From assembly GCF_000225525.1 (NCBI RefSeq), contig NZ_AGBF01000048.1, positions 1 to 41,313 of the forward strand: DNA of 41,313 nucleotides, written 5' to 3'. The DNA is from Streptomyces zinciresistens K42 (lineage in GTDB: Bacteria > Actinomycetota > Actinomycetes > Streptomycetales > Streptomycetaceae). Below, one piece after another: positions 7,803 to 15,733 of the stretch. The notes beneath the pieces are model-generated. The model had not been told where the DNA came from, did no database searches, and worked only from the letters and a program-made list of their open reading frames with translations. Numbering within the stretch: the first letter of the stretch is position 1; every line of letters begins with the position of its first letter. A program made the translations under genes and the position numbers.

Positions 7803-8950
7803 GCAGACGTCCGCCCGTTCCGCAGATCCTTGACCTTCTGCACGCGCTCCGCGCGGAGACCGGCGTGGGGCTGCTCCTGGTCACCCACGACGTCGGTGTC
7901 GCCGTGGAGAGCGCCGACGACGTCCCTGTGATGCGGCACGGGCGGGTCGTGGAGCGCGGCCCGGTGGCCGACGTGCTCAGCGCGCTGGTACAGCCCTGCA
8001 CCCGTGAACTCCTCGGCGCTGTCCCGCGCGTGGACACACCGCGGGCCGTCCGCGGGCCGTCCGCGAGGCGTCCGGGGCCCGCGGTGAGCCGGTGTTGGAG
8101 GCCGTCACTTTGCGGCGCGACTTCGGGTGCGACAAGCGGGCGTTCACGGCCCTGGACGACGTGGCGCTCACCGTGCGCCGCGGGGAGACCCTCGGCGTCG
8201 TGGGGGAGAGCGGCAGCGGCAAGGGCTCCGGGCAGCATGCTCGTCGGGCTTCTGGAGCCCGCGGCCGGGGAGGCCCGCCACGACGGGCACGCGCGCGGGA
8301 GCGTCGATCCGGCCGTGCAGACGGTCTTCCAGGACCCCGTCTCCTTCCTCAACCCCCGCCGCGGCGGGGGCGAGTCCATCGCCGACCCGCTCCGCGCGCG
8401 GGGCGAACCCGAGGAGGGGCGCATCCGGGGGCGGGTGCGCGAACTCCTGGAGCGCGTGGAGCTCGAAGCGGCGCACCACGACCGGTACCGCCCGAGTTCA
8501 GCGGCGGACAGCGCCGGCGCGTAGGGCATCGCGCGGGCGCTCGTGGCCGATCCGCGGCCGATCCGCGGCCGACCCGCGCGTCGTCGCCTGCGGCGAGCCC
8601 GTCTCCGCGCTGGACGTCACCACGCAGGCCCAAGTGGTCGCGCTGCTCGGCGGGTCGCAGCGCGAAACTCGGCCTCGCGCTGGTCTTCATCGCCCGCGAC
8701 CTCGCCGTCGAGCGCCAGGGTCAGTGACCGGGTCGCGGTGATGCGCCACGGCCGGCTCGTCGAGTCGAGACCGGCCGACGAGGTGCACGACGACCCGCGC
8801 GACCCGTACACCCGGCGGCTCCTGGCCACCGTACCGGCGCTCGATCCGCGGGTCGCGGCGCGGCGGGGTGCGGAACGCGCGCAACTGTCCGCGGTAGGAC
8901 CATCGGACGAAGACCGCCCCCGCACCGCCGCAGAACCGGTTCACCAGTGA
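7803..8950 (+). pseudogene. Decayed oligopeptide ABC transporter ATPase (DppD-DppF fusion type)
   Basis: Remnant of a two-domain peptide-importer ATP-binding protein. Fragments in three frames align in order: the end of the first ATPase domain (QILDLLHALRAETGVGLLLV, then THDVGVAVESADDV and MRHGRVVERGP), the start of the second (TLRRDFG, then VALTVRRGETLGVVGESGSGK), its middle (TVFQDPVSFLNPRRGG), an in-frame TAG at 8522 inside the ABC signature region, then EPVSALDVTTQAQVVALL and finally SDRVAVMRHGRLVESRPADE. The first Walker A and first signature are absent, replaced by the octamer array. At least three frameshifts are visible, one next to a triplicated 11-mer at 8545-8577. No permease or binding-protein gene is nearby. 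It cannot encode a working transporter. Confidence 0.88.
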
Positions 8951-9026
8951 CGATGCGTGCCCGTCCGCTCTCCTAGCGCGACCGAACGCGGCCCGCACGG
9001 GAAAGTTACGACCGTTCACCCCTTTT

Positions 9027-9060
9027 GGTGGCGCGATGGACAACCGTCCGTCGCGCCACC
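9027..9060. repeat. 34-bp nested inverted repeat upstream of glycosyltransferase
   Basis: GGTGGCGCGA (9027-9036) is perfectly complementary to TCGCGCCACC (9051-9060); an inner GGAC/GTCC pair closes an AACC tetraloop. It lies 79 bp before the glycosyltransferase start and may be an operator, a leader hairpin or the terminator of the former ABC transporter gene. Confidence 0.75.
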
Positions 9061-9138
9061 GCCTTGTCCGCATACGTTCGTCCCGCTGTGGGCCGCCGGA
9101 GGAACGGCGGCTCCCTTACGGAGATCGGGGGTGTACAC

Positions 9139-10827
9139 GTGCGCATCGGACTGATTGCGGAGGGTGGTTACCCGTATGTGAGCGGTGACGCCAGACTCTG
9201 GTGCGACCGGCTCGTGCGCGGGCTCGCGCAGCACGAGTTCGATCTCTACGCGCTCAGCCGCAGCGAGCGCCAGGAGGACGAGGGGTGGATCCCGCTGCCC
9301 CCGCAGGTCGGCCGGGTGCGCACCGCCCCCATGTGGAGCGCGGACGACGACGGCGTGGTGCACGGCCGCCGTGCGCGCCGGCGCTTCGCCGAGCACTACG
9401 GCGAGTTGGCCGCCGCGCTCTGCGCACCGGCGTCCGAGGGGCGCACGGACCCCTCCGCCCCTGAGGCGGACCGTTTCAGCAACGCGCTGTACGGGCTCGC
9501 CGACCTCGCCCACGACGAGGGCGGCCTGGTGGCGGCCCTGCGCTCCGAGACCGCGGTGAGCATCCTGGAGCGGGCCTGCCGGGCGCCGGGAGCCCCGCGC
9601 CCGGCGCGCGAGGCGCGCGTGCCCGAACTCCTCGCGGTCGCCGCGCACCTGGAACACGCCCTGCGCCCCCTCTCGCTCGACTGGTACGGCGACGACGGCC
9701 TCGGCTCCGTCGACCTGTGCCATGCCACCGCGGGCGGGGTGGCGGCCCTGCCCGGACTGCTCGCCCGTCACTTCGCCGGCGTACCGCTGCTGGTGACGGA
9801 GTACGGCGTCCGGCTGCGCGCCCACTACCTGGACGCACCCGAGGCCCCGCCCCCCGTGCGCTCCCTGCTCGCCGCCTTCCACGGCCGCCTCGCCGCCGAG
9901 ACCTACGGCCGCGCCGCGCTCGTCACCCCCGGCAACGGCCACGCCCGCCGCTGGCAGGAACGGTGCGGCGCCGACCGCGCGAAGCTGCGCACCGTCTACC
10001 CGGGCATGGACGCGAGCCGCTTCGCGGACGTCGGCGAGACGGCCGCGTGCGCGGACCCGGGCGCGCTGGTCTGGGTCGGCCGGGTCGAACCCGCCAAGGA
10101 CCTGGTGTCCCTGCTGCACGCCTTCGCCGAGGTCCGCAAGGAGGAGCCGGCGACGCGCCTGCGGATCGTCGGTGCCCCGGCCGGCCCCGAGGGCGCCGCC
10201 TACCTCGCCCACTGTCGTTCCCTCGCCGCACAGCTCTTCCCCGACGAGGCCGACGGGCCGCACCGGGCGGGCGACAACCCCGTCTCCTTCGAGGAGATCG
10301 GCGGCCCCGAGATCCCGTCACCGGCAGACGCGTACGCCTGCGGCGCGGTCACGGTCCTGTCCAGCGTCGTCGAGGGCTTCCCCGTCGGACTCGTCGAGGC
10401 CATGTTCTGCGGCCGGGCGACGGTGTCCACCGACGTCGGCGCCGTGGTCGAGGTCATCGGCGGCACCGGGCTCGTCGTACCCCCGCGCAATCCGCGGGCG
10501 CTCGCCGAGGCGTGCGTGGCGCTGCTGCGCGACCCCGAGCGCCGTGAGCGCCTGGGTGCGGCCGCACGCGCGCGTGCCCTCGAACTGTTCACCGTCGAGC
10601 AGAACATCGCGGCATTTCACGGCATTTACCTGGAGATCGTCGCACGCACCCCCGTCCGCCGGGTCGTCCTCGACGGGAGCGGCGAGCCACTGCCGTTCGC
10701 CATGCCCGCCGAGGCCCACATCCCCGGCCGCTGGACCGAGCGCCCCGCGCGCGTGACCGCACGCGGCGGCCCGGCACACCCGCCCGTCCGCGCGACCGCG
10801 GCACCGGAACCGGAGGGAGCGCGATGA
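9139..10827 (+). CDS. PelF-like GT4 glycosyltransferase with DUF3492 N-terminus
   Basis: A 562-residue cytoplasmic glycosyltransferase. The first half (VRIGLIAEGGYPYVSGDARLW...) is a DUF3492 domain, typical of PelF, the enzyme that polymerises Pel exopolysaccharide from a UDP-sugar in Pseudomonas. The second half is a GT4, GT-B fold domain with the linker strand LVWVGRVEPAKD (about residue 311) and the nucleotide-sugar EX7E motif EGFPVGLVE (Glu412 and Glu420). GTG 9139 is chosen because homologs begin with VRIGLI; extension upstream is not family-like. The stop overlaps the next ATG (ATGA at 10824-10827), so the two genes are translationally coupled. A role in a cell-surface or extracellular polysaccharide is inferred from family and neighbours; the sugar is unknown. 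Confidence 0.85.
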   Translation: MRIGLIAEGGYPYVSGDARLWCDRLVRGLAQHEFDLYALSRSERQEDEGWIPLPPQVGRVRTAPMWSADDDGVVHGRRARRRFAEHYGELAAALCAPASEGRTDPSAPEADRFSNALYGLADLAHDEGGLVAALRSETAVSILERACRAPGAPRPAREARVPELLAVAAHLEHALRPLSLDWYGDDGLGSVDLCHATAGGVAALPGLLARHFAGVPLLVTEYGVRLRAHYLDAPEAPPPVRSLLAAFHGRLAAETYGRAALVTPGNGHARRWQERCGADRAKLRTVYPGMDASRFADVGETAACADPGALVWVGRVEPAKDLVSLLHAFAEVRKEEPATRLRIVGAPAGPEGAAYLAHCRSLAAQLFPDEADGPHRAGDNPVSFEEIGGPEIPSPADAYACGAVTVLSSVVEGFPVGLVEAMFCGRATVSTDVGAVVEVIGGTGLVVPPRNPRALAEACVALLRDPERRERLGAAARARALELFTVEQNIAAFHGIYLEIVARTPVRRVVLDGSGEPLPFAMPAEAHIPGRWTERPARVTARGGPAHPPVRATAAPEPEGAR

Positions 10828-12029
10828 GCGGGCTCGGCGGACTGGACCGCCCCGAAGCGCCGACCAGCCCCGGCGCCTGGGGCGAGCAGTCCGGGGAATG
10901 GCTCACCACCGACGGCGAGCCCGGACCGGCGCCCCGGCGGGCCCGCCGCGCGGGCGCCGCCGACCCGGTCAAGGCGCTGATGCACCGTCACCGTGACCTG
11001 TGCGCCCGCGCCGTGGACCCCCTGGAGATCGCGGCCGGCCTGGAGGCGCACGGCGTCACCGACCGCACCGCGGCCCGCTTCCTGCACCGGGACGTCTTCT
11101 CCCTGGCGGAGGAGATGTACGCGCGCGTCCCCCGCGACGACGAACAGCCCGCCGACCCCGCCCCCCTCACGCCGCCCCGCGCGCGGGCCGTCTGGATCCT
11201 CCTCAGCCTCCTGCCGGGCGCCTTCTGCGCGGCCACCGTGGCCGGACTGCACCTCACCCAGGGCCGGCCCCGCCAAGCCGTGGCCGCCGCGGGCGCTCTC
11301 GCCGTGATCCTCGCCCTGCGCGCGGCCCTGCACCGCGGCCCGCTCGCCACCCCCCACCGCGCCCCCTCGGCCACCACCCGCACCTGCTGGCTCCTCGCGT
11401 ACGCCGTCCTCGGCGACGGCCTCCTCCGGGCAGCCGTCGCGGGCGGCCCCGACGCCCTGCCCACCGGCGCCGCGGGCGGCCCCTGGCCCCTGACCACGGC
11501 CCCCCTCCTGGCTCTGGCCCTCTCCTGCGCCCCCGCCGCCTGGTGCACCCACCTCCTGGCCGTACGCGCCCGCCGCAGACTCTCCGCCAGCCGAGCCCTC
11601 CAGGACTTCGCCACCTCGGCGAAACCCCTTCTCCTGGGCGCCTTCACGCTCTACCTGGCCACCCTGACCGCACTTCTCACCCTGACCGCGGCGGCCCTGG
11701 ACGAACCTCCCGCCTACGCCCGCACCCTCACCCTGGGCGCCCTGCTCTTCCTGGCCCGCCTCCTCACCGTCCACGGCTTCACCCAGGCCCCCGCCCTGGC
11801 CCTCACCGCAGCGGCCTCCGCCGAGGCCACGGCCCTGGCCACGGTGTTCGCGGCCCGCCTCCCCGGCGCCTCCTGGCTGGCCACCCCCACCCAGACCCTG
11901 GTCGCCACCTGGGGCACCTCGGCGATCCCGACGATCGCCTGCGGCGCGGGAGCCCTGACCCTCCTGCTCCACGCCGCCCGCACCCTCACCAGAGCGTCAG
12001 CCCACGCCCCCAGGCCCGCCCCATGCTGA
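10824..12029 (+). CDS. Polytopic membrane protein coupled to the PelF-like gene
   Basis: A 401-residue protein with a cytoplasmic N-terminus of about 115 residues (including HRHRDLCARAVDPLEIAAGLE and the helical ARFLHRDVFSLAEEMYARV) followed by about eight to ten hydrophobic segments from residue 120 to the end (for example WILLSLLPGAFCAATVAGLHL and PLLALALSCAPAAWC). It overlaps the glycosyltransferase stop by 4 bp. In Pel systems PelG and PelE supply the membrane part; this protein may fill that role, but I see no sequence motif that proves it is a flippase. No characterised family is recognised. Confidence 0.75.
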   Translation: MSGLGGLDRPEAPTSPGAWGEQSGEWLTTDGEPGPAPRRARRAGAADPVKALMHRHRDLCARAVDPLEIAAGLEAHGVTDRTAARFLHRDVFSLAEEMYARVPRDDEQPADPAPLTPPRARAVWILLSLLPGAFCAATVAGLHLTQGRPRQAVAAAGALAVILALRAALHRGPLATPHRAPSATTRTCWLLAYAVLGDGLLRAAVAGGPDALPTGAAGGPWPLTTAPLLALALSCAPAAWCTHLLAVRARRRLSASRALQDFATSAKPLLLGAFTLYLATLTALLTLTAAALDEPPAYARTLTLGALLFLARLLTVHGFTQAPALALTAAASAEATALATVFAARLPGASWLATPTQTLVATWGTSAIPTIACGAGALTLLLHAARTLTRASAHAPRPAPC

Positions 12030-12510
12030 CCCTCGCGAAAGGACCGGCACCAGGCCCCCACGTACGCGCACAGGTGCCACCCCGGGAAGCCCACCCGCGA
12101 CGAGCGCAGGCGCCACCCCCGGTCGGCCACGCGCGGACAAGCGAGCACAGGCGCAGCCCTCGGGCCGGCCACGCGCGTACGGCGGCAAGGGCCGTGCCCG
12201 GGGGTGCCCGCCCGCGGCGTCCGGCGTCCGGCGTCCGGCGTCAAAAGAGGCTGCACCACCCATCCCGGGGCCCCGCCGGACCGAGGACGGACACCCCCGG
12301 CACGGCCCCGCACCACAACGCACCGCACGGGCGCGACCCAAGCCCCCAGACCGCCACCGGCATGAAGCCCTCATGGACCACCACAGGCACCACAGACCGA
12401 CACAGGCGCCGAGGCACCCCCACCGGCACCCCACAGCCCCGCAGGACCCACCGCACACCCCGCCCAGGCCCCCGGCCCCAGGCACCACGTGGAAGAAGGA
12501 GAACCCCCAA
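12030..12510. other. Repeat-rich gap inside the polysaccharide cluster
   Basis: About 480 bp between two same-strand genes. It contains three degenerate copies of a roughly 40-bp unit starting at 12066, 12104 and 12145 (GCGCAGGCGCCACC and CGGCCACGCGCG are the best-kept parts) and a 7-bp tandem repeat GGCGTCC at 12216-12242 (almost four units). Open frames across it are Pro/Arg/His-rich, lack ribosome binding sites and look like non-coding sequence. The A-containing segment 12490-12510 is the ribosome binding site of the leader ORF that follows. Confidence 0.6.
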
Positions 12511-12561
12511 ATGATCACCTCCCGATCCGACCACCGCTCGGCCCCGGGAGCCGTCCGATGA
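12511..12561 (+). CDS. 16-aa leader ORF coupled to the epimerase gene
   Basis: A 16-codon ORF (MITSRSDHRSAPGAVR) has the strongest ribosome binding site of the cluster, AAGAAGGAGA about 9 nt before its ATG, in a rare A-rich patch. Its TGA overlaps the epimerase ATG (ATGA, 12558-12561), whereas the epimerase has no convincing ribosome binding site of its own. It may therefore deliver ribosomes to the epimerase start by termination-reinitiation or act as a leader peptide. No homolog is recognised. Confidence 0.5.
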   Translation: MITSRSDHRSAPGAVR

Positions 12562-13574
12562 GAGTCCTGCTGATCGGAGCCAACGGCTACCTGGGCCGCT
12601 TCGTAGCCGACCGCCTCCTCGCCGACCCCGCCGTCCAGCTCACCGCCCTGGGGCGGGGCGACGACGCCGACGTCCGCTTCGACCTCGCCTCCGGCAGCCC
12701 CGGCGCCCTCACCCGCTTCCTCGACGCGGTCCACCCCGGCGTCGTCATCAACTGCGCGGGCGCCACCAGAGGCGGCGCCCGCGAACTCACCCGCCACAAC
12801 ACCGTCGCGGTGGCCACCGTCTGCGAGGCCCTGCGCCGCAGCGGCTGCGGTGCCCGCCTGGTCCAGATCGGCTGCGGCGCGGAGTACGGCCCGAGCCAGC
12901 CCGGCTCCTCCACGGCCGAGGACGCCGTCCCCCGCCCCGGCGGCCCCTACGGCGTCAGCAAACTCGCCGCCACCGAACTCGTCCTGGGCTCCGGACTGGA
13001 CGCCGTAGTCCTGCGCGTCTTCTCACCCGCAGGCCCCGGCACCCCCGCCGGCTCCCCGCTGGGCCGCCTCGCCGAAGCGATGCGCCGCGCCATGCAGTCG
13101 GGCGACGGCGAGCTCAAGCTCACCGGCCTGGGCGCCCAGCGCGACTTCATCGACGTCCGCGACGTCGCCCGCGCCGTGCACGCCGCGTCCCTCTCCGCGG
13201 CCCAGGGCGTCATCAACATCGGCTCCGGCCGCGCCGTACGCCTGCGCGACGCCGCCGCCGTCCTCGCGCGCGTGGCCGGCTACGGCGGCGCCCTGCACGA
13301 ACTCGACGGCCCCCCCAACCCGTTGCGCGCGACGATCGGCCACCCCCGCCCCGACCCGGACCACCCGGCCCACACCGCGCACCCCCCTCACCCGACGCAC
13401 GCCGCCCACGCGACGCACGCCGCCCACAACGCACCCATCGCCTACCCGGACGGCTGCGGCAGCTGGCAGCAGGCCGACGTACGCACGGCGCGCGACCGCC
13501 TCGGCTGGCGCCCGCGCATCAACCTGGAGGAGTCCCTGGGCGACATCTGGATGGAGGCGGCATGCCGCATCTGA
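12558..13574 (+). CDS. NAD-dependent epimerase/dehydratase (extended SDR)
   Basis: A 338-residue Rossmann-fold enzyme of the GalE/RmlD type, acting on nucleotide sugars. The NAD-binding motif GANGYLG is at residues 7-13, and the catalytic YxxxK is Tyr131-Lys135 in YGVSK. The usual Ser/Thr four residues before the upstream Tyr (SSxxVYG in GalE) appears as Cys106 in GCGAEYG, an unusual change judged by eye. A His/Pro/Ala-rich repeat (HPTHAAHATHAAHN, about residues 280-295) interrupts the C-terminal substrate domain. It is coupled to the spherulin-4 gene (13-bp overlap). In Pel systems PelX makes UDP-GalNAc with a related enzyme; the same supply role is possible here. Confidence 0.82.
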   Translation: MRVLLIGANGYLGRFVADRLLADPAVQLTALGRGDDADVRFDLASGSPGALTRFLDAVHPGVVINCAGATRGGARELTRHNTVAVATVCEALRRSGCGARLVQIGCGAEYGPSQPGSSTAEDAVPRPGGPYGVSKLAATELVLGSGLDAVVLRVFSPAGPGTPAGSPLGRLAEAMRRAMQSGDGELKLTGLGAQRDFIDVRDVARAVHAASLSAAQGVINIGSGRAVRLRDAAAVLARVAGYGGALHELDGPPNPLRATIGHPRPDPDHPAHTAHPPHPTHAAHATHAAHNAPIAYPDGCGSWQQADVRTARDRLGWRPRINLEESLGDIWMEAACRI

Positions 13575-14392
13575 CCGGCACCCAGGCCGACAGGGCGCAC
13601 ACGGGCCTGCACACCGGCCTCGGCATCCCCGGCTACGCCCACCCCCTGCTCGCACCCGGCGAATGGGGCGAACTCACCCGTCCGGGAACCCCCGTGCACT
13701 GGGCCGTCCTCGACGTCGCCGACGGCCCCGGTACCCGCCCCGACCCGCACTGCCTGGAAGCTGCGGGCCGCCTGCGCAACGCGGGCGTACGCGTCCTCGG
13801 CCGCCTGAACGCCGCCCGCCCGGTCGCGGGCGGCCCCGCCGAACTCCGTCTCGGCACCGCACGCCCGCGCCGCGGCGACCCCCGCCCACACGTCGCACGC
13901 GGCGACCGGGCCTTCGGCGAGCTCATCTCCGAGGCCCGGCGCTACGCCGACTGGTACCGCGTCGACGGTTTCCTCCTGGACCACTGCCCGAGCGACCGGG
14001 CCCGGCTCCCGGAGATCCGACGCACGATCACCACCCTGCGCGCGCTGCGTGACAAGGCCCACATCGTCCTCGGTCACGGCACCCACCCCCACCCCGGCTA
14101 CGCCGAGTGCGCCGACCAGCTCGTCACGTTCCGCGGACCATGGGCGGACTACCGCTGGTCGCAGGTGGCCGAGTGGACCGCCGACCACCCGCCCGACCGC
14201 TTCTGCCACTTGGTCCACGGAGTGCCGCGCGGACACCTCGACGAGGCGCTGCGGATCGCGCGCTGGCAGGGCGCCGCGACGATCTGGTTCACGGACCGCA
14301 CCGACCGGGGCGGACGCACCGACCCCTGGGAGACCATGCCCGGCTACTGGGACGAGATCGTCTCGCGGATCGGAACGGGTGTCTCGGAATGA
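13562..14392 (+). CDS. Spherulation-specific family 4 / GH114-like hydrolase
   Basis: A 276-residue protein of the spherulin-4 family, a TIM-barrel group related to GH114 endo-galactosaminidases and to the hydrolase domain of PelA. The barrel strands are visible as LGIPGYAHPLL, WAVLDVADGPGT, GVRVLGRLN, YRVDGFLLDHCP and AATIWFTDRT; acidic residues at the strand ends (VDGFLLD, WFTD) are candidate catalytic residues. No signal peptide is visible, unlike secreted family members, so it may be cytoplasmic or exported unconventionally. The start overlaps the epimerase by 13 bp. Its stop is embedded in the promoter of moeZ. Confidence 0.8.
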   Translation: MPHLTGTQADRAHTGLHTGLGIPGYAHPLLAPGEWGELTRPGTPVHWAVLDVADGPGTRPDPHCLEAAGRLRNAGVRVLGRLNAARPVAGGPAELRLGTARPRRGDPRPHVARGDRAFGELISEARRYADWYRVDGFLLDHCPSDRARLPEIRRTITTLRALRDKAHIVLGHGTHPHPGYAECADQLVTFRGPWADYRWSQVAEWTADHPPDRFCHLVHGVPRGHLDEALRIARWQGAATIWFTDRTDRGGRTDPWETMPGYWDEIVSRIGTGVSE

Positions 14393-14411
14393 AAAAGGCC
14401 GTGGCAGTGTT
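14386..14411 (+). promoter_or_regulatory. Sigma-R-type promoter for moeZ
   Basis: GGAAT (14386-14390) is followed after exactly 18 nt by GTT (14409-14411), the GGAAT-N18-GTT pattern of sigma-R, the thiol-oxidative-stress sigma factor of Streptomyces. The -35 element overlaps the stop codon of the preceding gene and the -10 is about 45 nt before the moeZ start. Confidence 0.75.
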
Positions 14412-14455
14412 ACGCGGAGAACAACCGTAGTGATCGACCGACCAACGGAGTCCCC

Positions 14456-15634
14456 GTGTCGCTGCCACCCCTGGTCGAGCCGGCCCCCGAGCTCACCGTA
14501 GACGAGGTTCGCAGGTACTCCCGCCACCTGATCATCCCCGACGTCGGGATGGACGGGCAGAAGCGGCTGAAGAACGCCAAGGTCCTGTGTGTGGGCGCCG
14601 GCGGCCTGGGCTCGCCGGCGCTGATGTACCTGGCCGCCGCGGGCGTCGGCACCCTCGGCATCGTGGAGTTCGACGAGGTCGACGAGTCGAACCTGCAGCG
14701 CCAGATCATCCACAGCCAGTCGGACATCGGCCGCTCCAAGGCCGCGTCCGCGCGCGACTCCGTCCTCGGTATCAACCCGTACGTGAACGTGGTCCTCCAC
14801 GAGGAGCGGCTCGAAGCCGACAACGTGATGGACATCTTCAGCCAGTACGACCTGATCGTCGACGGCACGGACAACTTCGCCACCCGCTACCTGGTCAACG
14901 ACGCCTGCGTGCTGCTGAACAAGCCGTACGTGTGGGGCTCCATCTACCGCTTCGACGGCCAGGCGTCCGTCTTCTGGTCCGAGCACGGTCCCTGCTACCG
15001 CTGCCTGTACCCGGAGCCCCCGCCGCCCGGCATGGTCCCCTCCTGCGCCGAGGGCGGCGTCCTCGGCGTGCTGTGCGCGTCGATCGGCTCCATCCAGGTC
15101 ACCGAGGCCATCAAGCTCCTCACCGGCACCGGTGAGCCCCTGGTCGGCCGTCTGATGATCTACGACGCCCTGGAGATGCAGTACCGCCAGGTCAAGGTCC
15201 GCAAGGACCCGGACTGCGCGGTCTGCGGCGACCACCCCACCGTCACCGAGCTCATCGACTACGAGGCCTTCTGCGGCGTCGTCTCCGAGGAGGCCCAGGA
15301 GGCGGCCGCCGGCTCCACGATCACTCCCAAGCAGCTCAAGGAGTGGATCGACGACGGCGAGAACATCGAGATCATCGACGTCCGCGAGATCAACGAGTAC
15401 GAGATCGTCTCGATCCCCGGCGCCCGCCTGATCCCGAAGAACGAGTTCCTCATGGGCACCGCCCTGGAGAGCCTTCCGCAGGACAAGAAGATCGTCCTGC
15501 ACTGCAAGACGGGTGTCCGCAGCGCGGAGGTCCTCGCGGTGCTGAAGTCCGCGGGCTTCGCCGACGCCGTCCACGTCGGCGGCGGCGTCATCGGCTGGGT
15601 CAACCAGATCGAACCGGACAAGCCGGTCTACTGA
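14456..15634 (+). CDS. moeZ: Adenylyltransferase/sulfurtransferase MoeZ
   Basis: A 392-residue two-domain protein that adenylates the C-terminal glycine of ubiquitin-like sulfur carriers (MoaD, ThiS, CysO type) and then thiocarboxylates them, feeding molybdopterin, thiamin and cysteine pathways and some natural products. The N-terminal ThiF/E1 domain has the ATP loop GAGGLG (47-52), DEVDESNLQRQ, and the cysteine region PPPPGMVPSCAEGGVLG; CAVCGDHP and CYRCLYP supply zinc-binding cysteines. The C-terminal rhodanese domain has active-site Cys350 in CKTGVRSAEV. The GTG at 14456 has ACGGAG upstream. It is preceded by a sigma-R-type promoter and followed by a strong terminator, so it is probably monocistronic. 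Counterpart of Rv3206c. Confidence 0.95.
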   Translation: MSLPPLVEPAPELTVDEVRRYSRHLIIPDVGMDGQKRLKNAKVLCVGAGGLGSPALMYLAAAGVGTLGIVEFDEVDESNLQRQIIHSQSDIGRSKAASARDSVLGINPYVNVVLHEERLEADNVMDIFSQYDLIVDGTDNFATRYLVNDACVLLNKPYVWGSIYRFDGQASVFWSEHGPCYRCLYPEPPPPGMVPSCAEGGVLGVLCASIGSIQVTEAIKLLTGTGEPLVGRLMIYDALEMQYRQVKVRKDPDCAVCGDHPTVTELIDYEAFCGVVSEEAQEAAAGSTITPKQLKEWIDDGENIEIIDVREINEYEIVSIPGARLIPKNEFLMGTALESLPQDKKIVLHCKTGVRSAEVLAVLKSAGFADAVHVGGGVIGWVNQIEPDKPVY

Positions 15635-15663
15635 CCGCTCCTCCCGTCCCACCGGCGGACACG

Positions 15664-15707
15664 CCGAAGCCCACGGCTCTGACGAGTGCAGAGACCGTGG
15701 GCTTCGG
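15664..15707. terminator. Bidirectional terminator between moeZ and chaplin genes
   Basis: CCGAAGCCCACGG (15664-15676) pairs perfectly with CCGTGGGCTTCGG (15695-15707), extended by CTCT/AGAG partial pairing, and is followed by TCGTTCT. It lies between convergent genes. Confidence 0.85.
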
Positions 15708-15733
15708 TCGTTCTCCGGCGGGGAGCGCCCCGC

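Noticed and set aside
12023..12514. 163-codon open frame starting MLTLAKGPAPG overlapping the membrane-protein stop
   Set aside because: Pro/Arg/His-rich, no ribosome binding site, spans degenerate repeats; it looks like an open frame caused by high GC.
14389..14430. 13-codon ORF (MKKAVAVLRGEQP) before moeZ
   Set aside because: It starts inside the sigma-R promoter, upstream of the predicted transcript start, and has no ribosome binding site.
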